63,717 bases of DNA. Origin: CAYSNP01 sp964432485 (lineage in GTDB: Bacteria > Bacillota > Clostridia > Christensenellales > DTU072). Below the pieces are notes generated by a model, which was not told the origin of the DNA, ran no database searches, and saw only the letters and a program-made list of their open reading frames with translations. Shown piece after piece: positions 45,411-55,840 of the stretch. Where the stretch lies: positions 1 through 63,717 of the forward strand of contig CAYSNP010000005.1 of assembly GCA_964432485.1 (NCBI GenBank), in the 5' to 3' direction. Positions within the stretch are counted from its first letter, which is position 1. Each line of letters opens with the position of its first letter. Both the position numbers and the translations under genes were made by a program.

Positions 45411-46412
45411 GTGTCAAAAACTACATTAGAATCCATTGCTAAAGTCTTTGATGTCAGTGCTGTGGCGGTTTGGAAAGCATTGAATAATAAAAAAGGCGTT
45501 AGCGAACAAATGAGAGAAAAAATCAAAACTTATGCAAAATCTGTAGGGTACATTAATTCTAAATCTATAATTAATGCAAAAAATAAAAAGTTCCTATTTT
45601 TAATAAATAAGGACTTTTTTCTTACTCCATCCGAACAATATTACTCCACCATCTTTTATTCTTTAAGTTATGAATGCAACAAATCTGGCAGTCTCTTGCA
45701 AATGGTTTTTATTGAAACGGAAAATACTTTGGATAAAATAAATAGGTCTATCCGCTCTTTTAGGCCTGATGGTATCTTTATAGCAGGCGAAATCAGTCAA
45801 AATATAAGCAATTACTTAATGGAGCAAGATATATGTATTGTGCATATAGATTACTTTTCTCCTTATCAAAAATTCAATGCGGTATATGTTAACAACTATG
45901 TTATGTCATATTGTTTAACTAAATACCTTACCTCAAAAGGGCATAAAAAAATAGGTTTTGTGGGGAATATTGATAAGACCTCAGCCATAGCGGACAGGTT
46001 TTTCGGATACTTGAAGGCATTAAATGAAGAGGGGCTGGAATTTAGCTACAAATGGCATATTAAAAACAACTTAGTAAACAATGACGATATAACCAATTTG
46101 TATTTTCCGGAAGCTCTTTCCGCTTATGTATGCCATTGCGATGCCGCCGCCCAAAGGATGTATACAGCTCTTGCCCTAAAGGGATTGAGAGTGCCTGAGG
46201 ATGTTTCTATAATAAGTTTTGACAATACCCCGCTTTGCGAAAGCATTATTCCTAATTTAACTTCCGCAGGACCGCAAAAAGATTACTATGCTAAAAAGGC
46301 ATTTAATACTATGATAGACAGCTTGAATAACAAAAACAAACTCTTTCAAGTTGTAATAAAAACAAAATTGGCAGAAAGGGATTCCGTGCGTGATTTAACA
46401 AGCAATAGCTAA
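45411..46412 (+). CDS. LacI-family transcriptional regulator
   Basis: 333 aa. The HTH (TLESIAKVFDVSAVAVWKAL) begins at residue 5, and the hinge and periplasmic-binding-like effector domain follow (RPDGIFIAGE, VHIDYFSP, KKIGFVGN, ADRFFGYLKAL, and DVSIISFDNTPLCE near the end). It is divergent from the mannoside locus and is its likely regulator, probably a repressor relieved by a mannoside. GTG start with AAGGAG eight to ten bases upstream. It converges with the mutase gene, with 2 bp between stops. Confidence 0.88.
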   Translation: MSKTTLESIAKVFDVSAVAVWKALNNKKGVSEQMREKIKTYAKSVGYINSKSIINAKNKKFLFLINKDFFLTPSEQYYSTIFYSLSYECNKSGSLLQMVFIETENTLDKINRSIRSFRPDGIFIAGEISQNISNYLMEQDICIVHIDYFSPYQKFNAVYVNNYVMSYCLTKYLTSKGHKKIGFVGNIDKTSAIADRFFGYLKALNEEGLEFSYKWHIKNNLVNNDDITNLYFPEALSAYVCHCDAAAQRMYTALALKGLRVPEDVSIISFDNTPLCESIIPNLTSAGPQKDYYAKKAFNTMIDSLNNKNKLFQVVIKTKLAERDSVRDLTSNS

Positions 46413-46424
46413 AGCTAGGCTATT
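46404..46424. terminator. Small hairpin across two convergent stops
   Basis: AATAGC (46404-46409) and GCTATT (46419-46424) form a 6-bp stem that spans the stop codons of the LacI-type and mutase genes. There is no U-tract, so termination is uncertain. Confidence 0.3.
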
Positions 46425-48064
46425 ACGCTACTGATATATTGTTCCGCCAATTTGAAAGTAGCTTTATTTTGAGCAGTATCTTTGCAGGAAGACACATATA
46501 CCTTAATTAAAGGCTCTGTTCCGCTGGGTCTTATTACAATTTTGGAACCCTTTTCAAAGTTTAGCTCAAAAACATCTGACTTTGGAAGCAAATATTGTTT
46601 TTGAATTAAGTAATCTACAAAAGAAACTAAAGCCTCATCCCCTAGCCCGGAGGGCATATTATTCCTTATCTTTAACATAATATCTTGCATTTTTTTATAA
46701 CCTTGAGCTCCCTCAAAGCTAAAAGAATACAATTTATGCTCAAAGTATCCATACTTGCTATAAAGTTCGTTCAACCTATCCAAAAGCGTCTTTCCATTAG
46801 CTTGTAAAGTAGATACCATCTCAGCAATTAGCAAACATGACACTACCGCATCTTTATCCCTTACATAATCCCCAATAAGATAGCCATAGCTTTCTTCATA
46901 TCCTAGCACAAAGTCTTGTGAGCGTCCTTTTTTTTCCAAAATAGTTATTTGTTCACCAATATACTTAAAGCCGGTTAAAGCATTGATTACTTGAGCGCCA
47001 AAACTTTCGGCTATCAGCCGCCCCAAATCAGAAGTTACAATGGTCTTTATTACAATAGGGTTGGCAACAAGGGTGCCCTTTTTCTTTTTTTCAGAAAAAA
47101 TATAATCGGCAAGCAATGCGCCAACTTCATTGCCGGTAAGCCTAAAATATTTGCCTTTATGCAATACTGCTACTCCTACCCTATCGCAATCAGGGTCGGT
47201 TACAAGCAAAAGCTCGCTGTTGTTTTCTTGCGCATATTTTAGCCCTAGCGCCAATGCTTCTTGCTTTTCAGGATTGGGGAGTTTGCAAGTCGGAAAATCC
47301 CCGTCGGGTAATCGCTGCTCCTCTACTGTATTTACTGCCCGCACACCTGCCAGCCTTAATACTTTGGGCACAATCGGATATCCCGTTCCGTGTAAAGGTG
47401 AAAAAGTCACATTAAGTGAATTTATTTGATTGATTTGCTGTTTTAGCACATTTTTAATATACTCATCTTCTACGCTGTCAGAAACATATTCAATGCTGTT
47501 TTCTGCTAATAATACTGTAAAATCTAATGTTGTTATCCCAAATTCATCCACATTTTTTATATATCCTGCAAGTTGAGATGCCATTGCGTCGGTGCATTGG
47601 CAACCGTCGCTATTGTACACTTTATAGCCATTGTAGCCGGCGGGATTATGGCTAGCAGTAATCATAATGCCAATATCTGCCCTTGTATGCCTTACAGTAA
47701 AAGAAAGAAAAGGAGTTGGCATCAATTGCTTTGTTATATAGACTTTGTATCCGCAGGAAGCAAAAACTTCGGCGGCAATCCTAGAAAAAAGAATGGAATT
47801 GTTGCGATTGTCATAACAAATAGCCACACTTTTAAGGTTACTGTCATGCATGTAGTTTGCTATCCCCTGGCTGGCCTTTCTTACAGTATAAATGTTAATG
47901 CAGTTGGTGCCCGCCCCCATTTTGCCCCTAAGCCCGCCTGTGCCAAACTCTATATATTTAAAAAAAGCATTATATATTTGCTCTTTGTCCATAGCTAGCA
48001 GCTCACCAAGCAAACCTTTATCTTTAACACATTCTTTCCATCTTAAATAATTTTGATAATACAT
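46415..48064 (-). CDS. pgcA: Phosphohexomutase (phosphoglucomutase/phosphomannomutase)
   Basis: 549 aa, four-domain alpha-D-phosphohexomutase. The phosphoserine loop is ITASHNPAGYNGYKVY, the metal loop DPDCDRVG, the sugar loop YEESYGYL and the phosphate loop RPSGTEPLIKVY. It would interconvert hexose-1- and hexose-6-phosphates; the symbol is given for the closest Gram-positive type, and mannose activity is inferred from its place beside the GH130 locus. Its ATG overlaps the preceding gene's stop by one base. Confidence 0.9.
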   Translation of the reverse strand: MYYQNYLRWKECVKDKGLLGELLAMDKEQIYNAFFKYIEFGTGGLRGKMGAGTNCINIYTVRKASQGIANYMHDSNLKSVAICYDNRNNSILFSRIAAEVFASCGYKVYITKQLMPTPFLSFTVRHTRADIGIMITASHNPAGYNGYKVYNSDGCQCTDAMASQLAGYIKNVDEFGITTLDFTVLLAENSIEYVSDSVEDEYIKNVLKQQINQINSLNVTFSPLHGTGYPIVPKVLRLAGVRAVNTVEEQRLPDGDFPTCKLPNPEKQEALALGLKYAQENNSELLLVTDPDCDRVGVAVLHKGKYFRLTGNEVGALLADYIFSEKKKKGTLVANPIVIKTIVTSDLGRLIAESFGAQVINALTGFKYIGEQITILEKKGRSQDFVLGYEESYGYLIGDYVRDKDAVVSCLLIAEMVSTLQANGKTLLDRLNELYSKYGYFEHKLYSFSFEGAQGYKKMQDIMLKIRNNMPSGLGDEALVSFVDYLIQKQYLLPKSDVFELNFEKGSKIVIRPSGTEPLIKVYVSSCKDTAQNKATFKLAEQYISSVIA

Positions 48065-48639
48065 TATATTAATGGCTTGTTAAAACAAGATGCAAGCAAT
48101 CCGTGGATTATGGCAATGGGGGTAACAAAAATTAACACAAAAATGGCAGCAAGCTCATAGCCTAAACTGCTTCGTGGATCAGGCTTTTTTCGCCTAATAC
48201 GGTTACCAAGTGAGCCAAAAGGGATACCCAAAGTATTGCCAAGGGTAATCATGCGAATAATGCCAAGTATGCCCCTTGCCGCAACTTCGCCATAAGTTTC
48301 TACTAAGGTATCCCATGCTTTTTCGGATGGGCAAGCACGTGAATCAGCGTAATGTTGAGCAAATAAAATAGCAGCCGCTTCTTCCTCAGGGATACCAGAA
48401 GTCTCGCCTCCAAGCAAGTCGCTTATTTCCTTTTTGTCAAGCCCTGCTTCCAGCGCCATTTTGGTATGGGCATAGCTGCACATTGCGCACTGATTAACCT
48501 CTGTTACAGCAAGCATTATGCGCTCCGTAAATGTTGATGAAAGCAACTTTTGCGCTTTTACCCTGCGTATATATTTTAGAGTGCGCCCTAAATCATAAGT
48601 AATTTTGTAAACTTCAGATATGCTGTATAACTTTTTCAT
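48064..48639 (-). CDS. Carboxymuconolactone decarboxylase/AhpD-like protein
   Basis: 191 aa. The CAMCSYAH motif (redox CxxC followed by His) and the surrounding helix NQCAMCSYAHTKMALEAG are typical of the AhpD-like group. A hydrophobic C-terminal segment (ELAAIFVLIFVTPIAIIHG) could be a membrane anchor. It is probably a peroxidase-type or thiol-redox protein, and is co-transcribed with the mutase. Confidence 0.8.
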   Translation of the reverse strand: MKKLYSISEVYKITYDLGRTLKYIRRVKAQKLLSSTFTERIMLAVTEVNQCAMCSYAHTKMALEAGLDKKEISDLLGGETSGIPEEEAAAILFAQHYADSRACPSEKAWDTLVETYGEVAARGILGIIRMITLGNTLGIPFGSLGNRIRRKKPDPRSSLGYELAAIFVLIFVTPIAIIHGLLASCFNKPLI

Positions 48640-48678
48640 AATTCACCTTTTTGGTAATAAAATAATTTTCATAATAAG

Positions 48679-48687
48679 ATTATAGCA
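48679..48687 (-). promoter_or_regulatory. Extended -10 promoter for the AhpD-like/mutase operon
   Basis: TGCTATAAT on the minus strand (extended -10), about 40 bp before the start at 48639. No clear -35. Confidence 0.5.
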
Positions 48688-48787
48688 TAAAAAAATTAAA
48701 AGGTATATTGAAAAATATGAGTAATCAATTGAATTCTTAGTCTTGCTATATTCATATTGAGCTTATTGATTTTATAAATTTTTAGTA

Positions 48788-48816
48788 TTGAAAAAGTTTT
48801 GTAAGTAATGTACAAT
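48788..48816 (+). promoter_or_regulatory. Promoter of the GHKL/PRTase operon
   Basis: TTGAAA (48788-48793), a 17-bp spacer and TACAAT (48811-48816). The predicted transcription start near 48823 lies after the ATG at 48808, which rules out that longer frame and supports the ATG at 48853. Confidence 0.65.
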
Positions 48817-48852
48817 GTCATTAATGCAATATTTTTACATTTGGAGAAAATT

Positions 48853-51800
48853 ATGAATTACAAGCTGATATTTGAATTTAATATATTGAATTGTGAAAAA
48901 GATTATTCTATATGCGAAAATATAATCAAAAAAGCAGAAGGAAGTTTTGCCAAAGCTAAAAGTATTGAGGATATCAGTAAAGTTGTTTATGAGATTATAA
49001 AAGGCTCTCAGCCTGATGACCTTGAAAAAGTTGTTGAAAAAATATATTATCTTCCTACTGATAAGCATAATTTTATTCAAATTATATGCAATAAGAGAAC
49101 AGGCAAAAAAACAAGTAAAGAACCCCCTATTTATCAAATATATCCTCAAATAGCCGCTTCGGATACAATTGCATTTAGTATCAATGAACAATTCTTAAAC
49201 CTAACTTGCCATTACCATTTCTTCATCAACCAGAAAGATAATAGCAAGTTAGATTCAGAATATCCTCAAATGTCGCTGCTTAATTTGCAGAATTATCTAC
49301 TACTTAAATTTAAGTATCCCAATTGTTCTATTGCTGTGGCAAATAAAGACGATAGTCACTATTATAGGCTTGCCCATTATTTCAAATTGCTGTGTTGGAG
49401 AGATATAATGTTAAATTGGACTGATATAGTAGCACAGCATAAGCAACTGAATTTTTTGGATCAACTAGATAACAATCCATTAACTTCTAAAGAGAATAAA
49501 TCAGCAAACGAAAAAGAAGATATACTTTTTAAACTCTTAAATTCCTCAGATTTCTACAATACTACATATGCAAAAAATGCTAAAAAATCAAATGATTATT
49601 CGAAACTTCCCAGTAAATCTTTTAAAGATTCGACGGAAAAGGTATTTCCTGCTTTAATCATCAATAAAACAATACATATGGCGTTAGACGAGCTAATAGA
49701 TAAGGATTTTATCGAACTTATACAATCTTTTGTAGAACAAGAAAAATCAGCAGGAGATTATCTTCTTAAACTTATTAAAGGAAAAGCGGGCGAGCAATTA
49801 GGCACTACTCCGGAGGAAAGAGAAAGGCAATGCTTGCGAGCTTTTGTTGCTAACATTATAGGCAATCATTTAGGCGGAAAAATTGACCTTTTTATGTTGG
49901 AAACTAATAAAATGACTTTGTCTTCGGCTTTATTTTTATCTATGCGGTATTCTAAAGAAAAGGAAATTAAAGATACAGCATTTGCAATAGAAGAAGCCAC
50001 TGGTTATGGTGCGGCAATAAGACAACTTACCGAAAATATAATTTACCATTCAACATATAAAACGGGCATTTTATTAATAAGGCATTGCGATAGTGCCATG
50101 CATTATGTTATGGACTTGCAAACACGCTTTATGGGCTTTCCGGGATTAAACGAGAAGGATAAAGATTATTTAGAAATAAGGATAGCTGATTTGTCTGATA
50201 AAGGCATCCTCGATACTTTTAAGGAAGATCATAAAGAGGATACTGATTATAATCAATTGATAAATAGACCTGAGCTGGATGTTTTTTTTGATAGAAATGG
50301 ACCTATTTGGAAAAGTTTTGACTCTATTGTTAAGGATGGGAAAAAAAGTAATAGAACAAAACACAGAGGTCTATATGATTTTTATAAAATAGTTAATTGG
50401 AACAACGGAGCCTTTAAGGTTGACAGCATATTTGAGAAAAAAGTATATAAGCAATTTTGCTCCTGGGGTGAATCAGAAAATAAGGAATATCCTATAGGCG
50501 GAACTATTTATTCTATTTTATTACCTTTAGAAGAAAAAAAAGCAACGGAAACTTTTGAAATAATGAATATAAGGGAGGATAATTGGCATTTCGATAATAA
50601 ATTATATAAGCTTATTCCAATTAAATTAGAAAAAGCACACCTTGCTAACATAGCAGATGGCACTCAAACTTCTAAAGATAAAGCAGTATCCGAGATTTAT
50701 GATTATATCGACTTTAAGATTACCTCTTCATTGGTTGATATTAAAGATAAAAAACCTATTTTTTTGCTAGATGTAACAGTATTAAGGAATGCAATTCAAA
50801 TAGACGCAACTTTAAAAGCTTTAGAAAGTATTCTATGCTACAATGCTACTCAAAGCGTGAACTTTGCAGTCATTTTAGATAACATAAATCAAATTCAGCA
50901 TATAATAAGAGAATTATGCGCACACGTCTCTGTCACAGAAAAAATGCGCAAAACGCAAGTTGTCCTAGACCAATCCCAAATATATCTATCTAATAAAAAT
51001 GGTGTTATACAAGTTTTGTGGCATGGACAAACCTTAAAAGAAGTCATAGCAAGAGATAATACCAGAGCGTTGCAAAGAGGCACCACCCCTGTGATAGCCG
51101 AGCTTAGCAAGGCGGAAAAAACAAATGATACGATAGACTGGGAAAAATTGCATCCTGATATAGATATTCCATTTGCGCATATTGTAAAGTCAGGAGGAGA
51201 AACTCTTTTTCAATTGTCAGTCAAGCATCTGTTAGAGCAAAATATTCAGCAGGAAAAGAAGCATGGGTACAAGATAGAAGATATACATATGAGGTTAGGC
51301 TCTAAAATACATATACACGATTTTTATCAAGCTGAAGTAATATTTCAAAATAATTACTATACTAAGGGTTTTGCTTTAACATTGGCCAGAAGAATAAAAG
51401 ATGAACTGCAAATAATAGCTAACAAAGATGCAAGTCGGGTTTTGTTAGTAGGATATGAGCGTTATTCCGAACTTATGCTTTACCAATTAACTGATTTATT
51501 AAATAGAAATAATAAAGAAAACTTGGATTTTCAATATACTATTTTCGAATCGAGTAACAACCTTTTTAGTCCATCATTAACTAAATTAATTGATAATAAA
51601 GCAGAAAAAATCATCATTATTCAGATAGTTCCTATTAATTCAACCCTAACTACTTTTTCTAAAATGTATTATGCTCTTAAAAAACAATTGAATCTCATAG
51701 ACCACTCACCAGAAGACAACTTACTGCTTAATTTAGGATTACTGCTTATTAAAGATAAAGATATAAACAGGTTGCCAAACGGCAAAAACTATATACTTGA

Positions 51801-54800
51801 AAATAAAAGCCCTAATTATTCCAAGGCTTATCCTATTGAAGGTGACCAAAGAAAAAGGGCTAAAGATAAAGATAAGCTAGTTCAAAGATATTGGAAAGAG
51901 CTGGATCCGGATAAAAAAACGATAACGACTGCATTCCCTATAGGGGACAATAATGTTGTCGAGTATTTTATTGCCGTAGATACTGTATGGGAAGACCCGC
52001 TTGAATGTACTAAATGTTATCCCAGTAATTATAAAAAAGAAGAGCCCTTATTTGAAACCAATAAAGCATCAGTCATTCCATCAGTACAATTTGGCGTCCA
52101 AGAAAATCAATCTGAGAAATCAAAATATAAAGCTTTACCCGCAGAAACAGCTGCATTTTATGAGAATTACCTCAAAGGGAATATAATGTACGGGCATACC
52201 TGCCGCAACAGCAATCATTTTCAATATTATTTGAAAACCGAAGACATTTTTACCAGTATTAAAAAAGATCAAAACAAGATCAGCAATTGGCTGGAAAGAA
52301 TTAAGAAAGTCCGCAGCCCCATATCGTCAAATGTGTGTAACATAATCGTATCCCCCATGCATTATACCAATGCTGGATTTTTACATGAAGTCAATTACTG
52401 GTATTTTGATGAAGCGGCATTGATTCTACATAGTGAAATCGAAAAAGAATTCCGCGATAATTTTCAATCCAAATATAAATACATTACTTTATTGATGGAA
52501 AGGGCTAAAGCTATATTAAAAAATAGCAGTATTAAAAAGAAATTTATTTTTAATTTCTATTTTGTAGATGATACAATAGTAAGCGGGGCTCGATATTCTC
52601 GTGCAAAAAGCCTTATCAAATCACTCTTGCCTGTAAATGGTGAAGCTGATAATCTGGAATGCAATGTTTTCAAAGGTGTTTTTTTATTGGTAAATAGATG
52701 CTCCAATTCTACCAAGCTAAAGTATGTTGAAAGTAAGGAAGATTTTCACAGCTTTATAGAGCTTTATATTCCCTCCCTTCGCACTCATGATGATGCATGC
52801 ATATTGTGTAATATCCGTAAAGAGTCTTTAGATTTCTACAGGAAATCCGCTACTAATCAAATGGCCGATTATTGGGAAAAACGGACTTATAAGCATACTG
52901 TCAAATCGATGGACGAGCATGAAAAAGAAGTGGATAAAAAAATAGAGAAAAAAAGAACAGAACTACGAATTGATCCAAATGAATTACGAAAAGATTTAAT
53001 GGAGAAAGAGTATAGAAGGCTATATTGCTCAGCTGTTGCCCATTATAATCTAAATCAATGCAACAATGACGAGTATGCAAGAAGTATTATAGCCGGCATG
53101 ATTGAAGCTAAACTTAAAGAAGGTTCGGAAAGCCCAATCGAGTGGTTTATATCTTATATAAAGATTCTATCCAGGCCTTTTCCCTCCTTTAGAAAAAGTA
53201 CAAGAAAGGCCGTCCTAAACTTGATGATTAATGCCCTATCCCAACTGATAAATAAAGACGATAGCAACGGCATAACCCCAGCCATTAATGAGTTTTTAGC
53301 CGAAGTAAATAAAATAAGCAATATTGCCTCAGAGAAAAGAGCTAAAAAGGTTATGCTGGACAACCTTATCAATAGGCTGACGGCGATGGGTAGTAATTTT
53401 ATTTTAAGAAAAGGTATCTTCGAAAAAATAAAGAAATCCTATGAAGCCGTTTATGATTTTAATAATATAGACGATACAAATAAATTCAACAGCCATATTC
53501 TAAAAAATATCAAAAAGCTTGTAGAGATTTTTGGAGATGACACCAAAGCTCTAAGACTGGAAAATGAATTTAACATTCATGAGCCCAATGGAGAAATACC
53601 TACTTTATTCAATGGAAAATTAGGGCTTGATATCTTTATGGAAAATAACAGGATTTTCCGCGATGGTATAAACGAGTTGCTAGAAAAAGAAGAAATACTC
53701 GAAAAATTAAATAATTTATCAGAAAACGAAGAATCAGAACTTGAGGAAGAATTAAAAGAAATTTTTTCTGATAACCCGCCATATTATCTGGCCAATTTTG
53801 CGCAGTTGATTAACGAGAATATTACGCAAGCAGCAAATAAAAAAATTGAATTTCTAAAGCATTTTTTACGCTTTTCTAATCAATTACAACCTCAAAACGG
53901 TAAAAATAATTGCGATATCAAAGAAGATTATAAAAAATTGTTGGGCGATCTTGCCTACGCACTTGAACCAGAATCTATTATTCTATTGACAAATAAAAAC
54001 GACCTAAGTAAAAATAGCGGTGATAGTATAAAGTTCCAGCCTGTTGTCAAATTAGTTGAGCAAGGCACTCAATATGTTAATATAAAATCTGAATTCATCT
54101 TGGATTATGACAAGCAGATGAATATAAAAATATGGGCCGCTATTTTAAAAGGAACCTATTATTTCAACTTATTAGATAACAAAATAGAGGCTTATATTTT
54201 ATTTGATAACAATTACTCAAATAGCGATCGTGGCGATAAACAAAAGATACACAATATAGTTTTGAAGCTTGTCTATAAAAATAATGTGGACCAAAACACT
54301 AAAGAGGATATAAATAATTTCTTCCGTCTGCCTCGGCACATATCGTTCGGGATAAAGGCATTACTGTCGCAGAGATATAATTTTGTAAAGAAAATAGAAG
54401 AGGATTTTAATAATAACCTTATGCAGGATTTTACTGAACAAGAAGAACACCTTGCTTTGATTCAAGGCATAAAGAATGTAGAGCATTCAAGTGAGAATAA
54501 AGAGTGGTCATACTGGATTGCCTTTAAAAATTGCCAAGAAGAGATAAAAAAATATACGAAAAAGACTAAGCGTTTATTCTTTAACTATTTAAGCTTATGC
54601 TCGAATGCTATGATAAGCAAGATGTACTTCGATTTACTGAAAAATGATACAAAAGAAGAAAAAGAAAGTGCTCCTGCCTGCTTTTTGCAGCCTCTAGAAA
54701 AAGTTATTATACTGCAAGACAACATTTTGGATCTATTTAAGCTAAAAGACGGAAATCTAAGTAAAAAGCTGGATATAACTTATGGTAGCGGCAGTAATAA

Positions 54801-55260
54801 GCTTGAATTAAGCCAATATAATATAGTCGCAACAAGCGGGGATGAATCATACTTATGGGTGATTTCTGCTTTGATTTGGGGGCTTTTACAAAATGCCCTG
54901 CAACATGGCCCTGATGATGGGGAGGCAATTAATACAACAATTTATCAAGAGCTTTATAACGAAGAAATGGGACTGCATTATTTATGCATAAAAAGTGATA
55001 ATGTTGAATGCCTTGACGGCAATAAGCTAGAAGAGGCAATGAGGCAGGTTCACTTTACAGATTGGGAAAAAATAGAAAACAAGACAAGCAAAGGGATGAC
55101 TTTGCCGGTAGTATATAGTTTCTTTAGTAAATTGTTGGAAAGAGAATTAAAGGATTATGATGGTTTGGATAAGCCCCAAATACTTGAAGATGCTGTTAAA
55201 ATTGACACAAAAGATAAGTCATACTTTATAATTAAATTACTTATATTGAAAAAAAAATAA
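48853..55260 (+). CDS. Giant GHKL ATPase/phosphoribosyltransferase-like signalling protein
   Basis: 2135 aa, no membrane segment or signal. Domains as I read them (approximate residues): unknown N-terminus (1-370); a GHKL-type ATPase (~380-560) with N-box RQLTENIIYHS (Glu394, Asn395), IRIADLSDKGI, HRGLYDF and GGTIYSILLPL; a first PRTase-like domain (~810-940) with RLGSKIHIHDFYQAE, VLLVGYERYSE and IVPINSTLTTF; a second PRTase-like domain (~1160-1270) with IIVSPMHYTNAGF and FVDDTIVSGARYS, the acidic DD resembling the PRPP loop; DDACILCN, possibly metal-binding; a long helical part; and a second, degenerate GHKL-like end (~2000-2130, IWGLLQNALQHG, SKGMTLPVVYSFF). It probably senses and signals to the receiver encoded 12 bp downstream. 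Start 48853 has TTTGGAG upstream. Confidence 0.7.
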   Translation: MNYKLIFEFNILNCEKDYSICENIIKKAEGSFAKAKSIEDISKVVYEIIKGSQPDDLEKVVEKIYYLPTDKHNFIQIICNKRTGKKTSKEPPIYQIYPQIAASDTIAFSINEQFLNLTCHYHFFINQKDNSKLDSEYPQMSLLNLQNYLLLKFKYPNCSIAVANKDDSHYYRLAHYFKLLCWRDIMLNWTDIVAQHKQLNFLDQLDNNPLTSKENKSANEKEDILFKLLNSSDFYNTTYAKNAKKSNDYSKLPSKSFKDSTEKVFPALIINKTIHMALDELIDKDFIELIQSFVEQEKSAGDYLLKLIKGKAGEQLGTTPEERERQCLRAFVANIIGNHLGGKIDLFMLETNKMTLSSALFLSMRYSKEKEIKDTAFAIEEATGYGAAIRQLTENIIYHSTYKTGILLIRHCDSAMHYVMDLQTRFMGFPGLNEKDKDYLEIRIADLSDKGILDTFKEDHKEDTDYNQLINRPELDVFFDRNGPIWKSFDSIVKDGKKSNRTKHRGLYDFYKIVNWNNGAFKVDSIFEKKVYKQFCSWGESENKEYPIGGTIYSILLPLEEKKATETFEIMNIREDNWHFDNKLYKLIPIKLEKAHLANIADGTQTSKDKAVSEIYDYIDFKITSSLVDIKDKKPIFLLDVTVLRNAIQIDATLKALESILCYNATQSVNFAVILDNINQIQHIIRELCAHVSVTEKMRKTQVVLDQSQIYLSNKNGVIQVLWHGQTLKEVIARDNTRALQRGTTPVIAELSKAEKTNDTIDWEKLHPDIDIPFAHIVKSGGETLFQLSVKHLLEQNIQQEKKHGYKIEDIHMRLGSKIHIHDFYQAEVIFQNNYYTKGFALTLARRIKDELQIIANKDASRVLLVGYERYSELMLYQLTDLLNRNNKENLDFQYTIFESSNNLFSPSLTKLIDNKAEKIIIIQIVPINSTLTTFSKMYYALKKQLNLIDHSPEDNLLLNLGLLLIKDKDINRLPNGKNYILENKSPNYSKAYPIEGDQRKRAKDKDKLVQRYWKELDPDKKTITTAFPIGDNNVVEYFIAVDTVWEDPLECTKCYPSNYKKEEPLFETNKASVIPSVQFGVQENQSEKSKYKALPAETAAFYENYLKGNIMYGHTCRNSNHFQYYLKTEDIFTSIKKDQNKISNWLERIKKVRSPISSNVCNIIVSPMHYTNAGFLHEVNYWYFDEAALILHSEIEKEFRDNFQSKYKYITLLMERAKAILKNSSIKKKFIFNFYFVDDTIVSGARYSRAKSLIKSLLPVNGEADNLECNVFKGVFLLVNRCSNSTKLKYVESKEDFHSFIELYIPSLRTHDDACILCNIRKESLDFYRKSATNQMADYWEKRTYKHTVKSMDEHEKEVDKKIEKKRTELRIDPNELRKDLMEKEYRRLYCSAVAHYNLNQCNNDEYARSIIAGMIEAKLKEGSESPIEWFISYIKILSRPFPSFRKSTRKAVLNLMINALSQLINKDDSNGITPAINEFLAEVNKISNIASEKRAKKVMLDNLINRLTAMGSNFILRKGIFEKIKKSYEAVYDFNNIDDTNKFNSHILKNIKKLVEIFGDDTKALRLENEFNIHEPNGEIPTLFNGKLGLDIFMENNRIFRDGINELLEKEEILEKLNNLSENEESELEEELKEIFSDNPPYYLANFAQLINENITQAANKKIEFLKHFLRFSNQLQPQNGKNNCDIKEDYKKLLGDLAYALEPESIILLTNKNDLSKNSGDSIKFQPVVKLVEQGTQYVNIKSEFILDYDKQMNIKIWAAILKGTYYFNLLDNKIEAYILFDNNYSNSDRGDKQKIHNIVLKLVYKNNVDQNTKEDINNFFRLPRHISFGIKALLSQRYNFVKKIEEDFNNNLMQDFTEQEEHLALIQGIKNVEHSSENKEWSYWIAFKNCQEEIKKYTKKTKRLFFNYLSLCSNAMISKMYFDLLKNDTKEEKESAPACFLQPLEKVIILQDNILDLFKLKDGNLSKKLDITYGSGSNKLELSQYNIVATSGDESYLWVISALIWGLLQNALQHGPDDGEAINTTIYQELYNEEMGLHYLCIKSDNVECLDGNKLEEAMRQVHFTDWEKIENKTSKGMTLPVVYSFFSKLLERELKDYDGLDKPQILEDAVKIDTKDKSYFIIKLLILKKK

Positions 55261-55272
55261 AAGGAGAAAACT

Positions 55273-55833
55273 ATGAAAATTTATTTTATTGATGACGATG
55301 CTGATACAATAGAAACCTTAATGTCTCTTGGTGATGGGCATACAAATATATTTTTTGTAAAATATTTTCCCGATGATCGTAGCGGTAAAAAAACTTATGA
55401 GCAAGGCAAAAATAACAATTTAGTTTCCTGTTGGAAAGAAAGTTTATTTACTTATATTGCTGAAGTGGTTAAGGACGCTCAATTAAAAAACATCTCTTTA
55501 GTCTTTTTTATAGATATGAATCTTGATCGCCCTAATGAAAATATCTTTATGAGAAATATCCAAGAAGGAAATAAGCCAATTAGCATCTTGACAGTCGAAG
55601 AAATAATAAATAAGGCAGATAGTGTTCAACGAATCTCCATATGCTTTTATAGTGTCAGCAAGGCCAGTAATATCCATAGAAATGGATTTAATAAATTCTT
55701 AAAAACTCTTGATAAACAATGTAAAGATAAAATACATATTGATTATGTAATGTACAAACGCCCTTCAGCGAAAGAATATTTAAATTTTTTGCTTGAAAAA
55801 CATATCAAAGATAATAGTAACAATAAAGGATAA
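55273..55833 (+). CDS. Stand-alone receiver (REC) domain protein
   Basis: 186 aa, single-domain. FIDDDAD gives the acidic pocket (Asp7-Asp9), FFIDMNLD gives the phosphoacceptor (Asp81), CFYSVSK the switch Ser, and YKRPSA the Lys-Pro pair (Lys162). No output domain is attached. AAAAGGAGAAAA lies before its ATG, and 12 and 7 bp separate it from its neighbours, so it is co-transcribed with the GHKL protein, the likely phosphodonor. It is longer than a typical receiver (~120 aa), with an insertion before the Asp81 strand. Confidence 0.75.
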   Translation: MKIYFIDDDADTIETLMSLGDGHTNIFFVKYFPDDRSGKKTYEQGKNNNLVSCWKESLFTYIAEVVKDAQLKNISLVFFIDMNLDRPNENIFMRNIQEGNKPISILTVEEIINKADSVQRISICFYSVSKASNIHRNGFNKFLKTLDKQCKDKIHIDYVMYKRPSAKEYLNFLLEKHIKDNSNNKG

Positions 55834-55840
55834 AAAGATA

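Noticed and set aside
45411..48064. CcpA-like cre sites in the mannoside control region
   Set aside because: No TGNAANCGNTNNCA-like sequence is visible in 45243-45410.
48640..48852. Search for an att duplicate of the tRNA-Arg 3' end
   Set aside because: No copy of the tRNA 3' end is visible on the far side of the operon, and no integrase is in the window.
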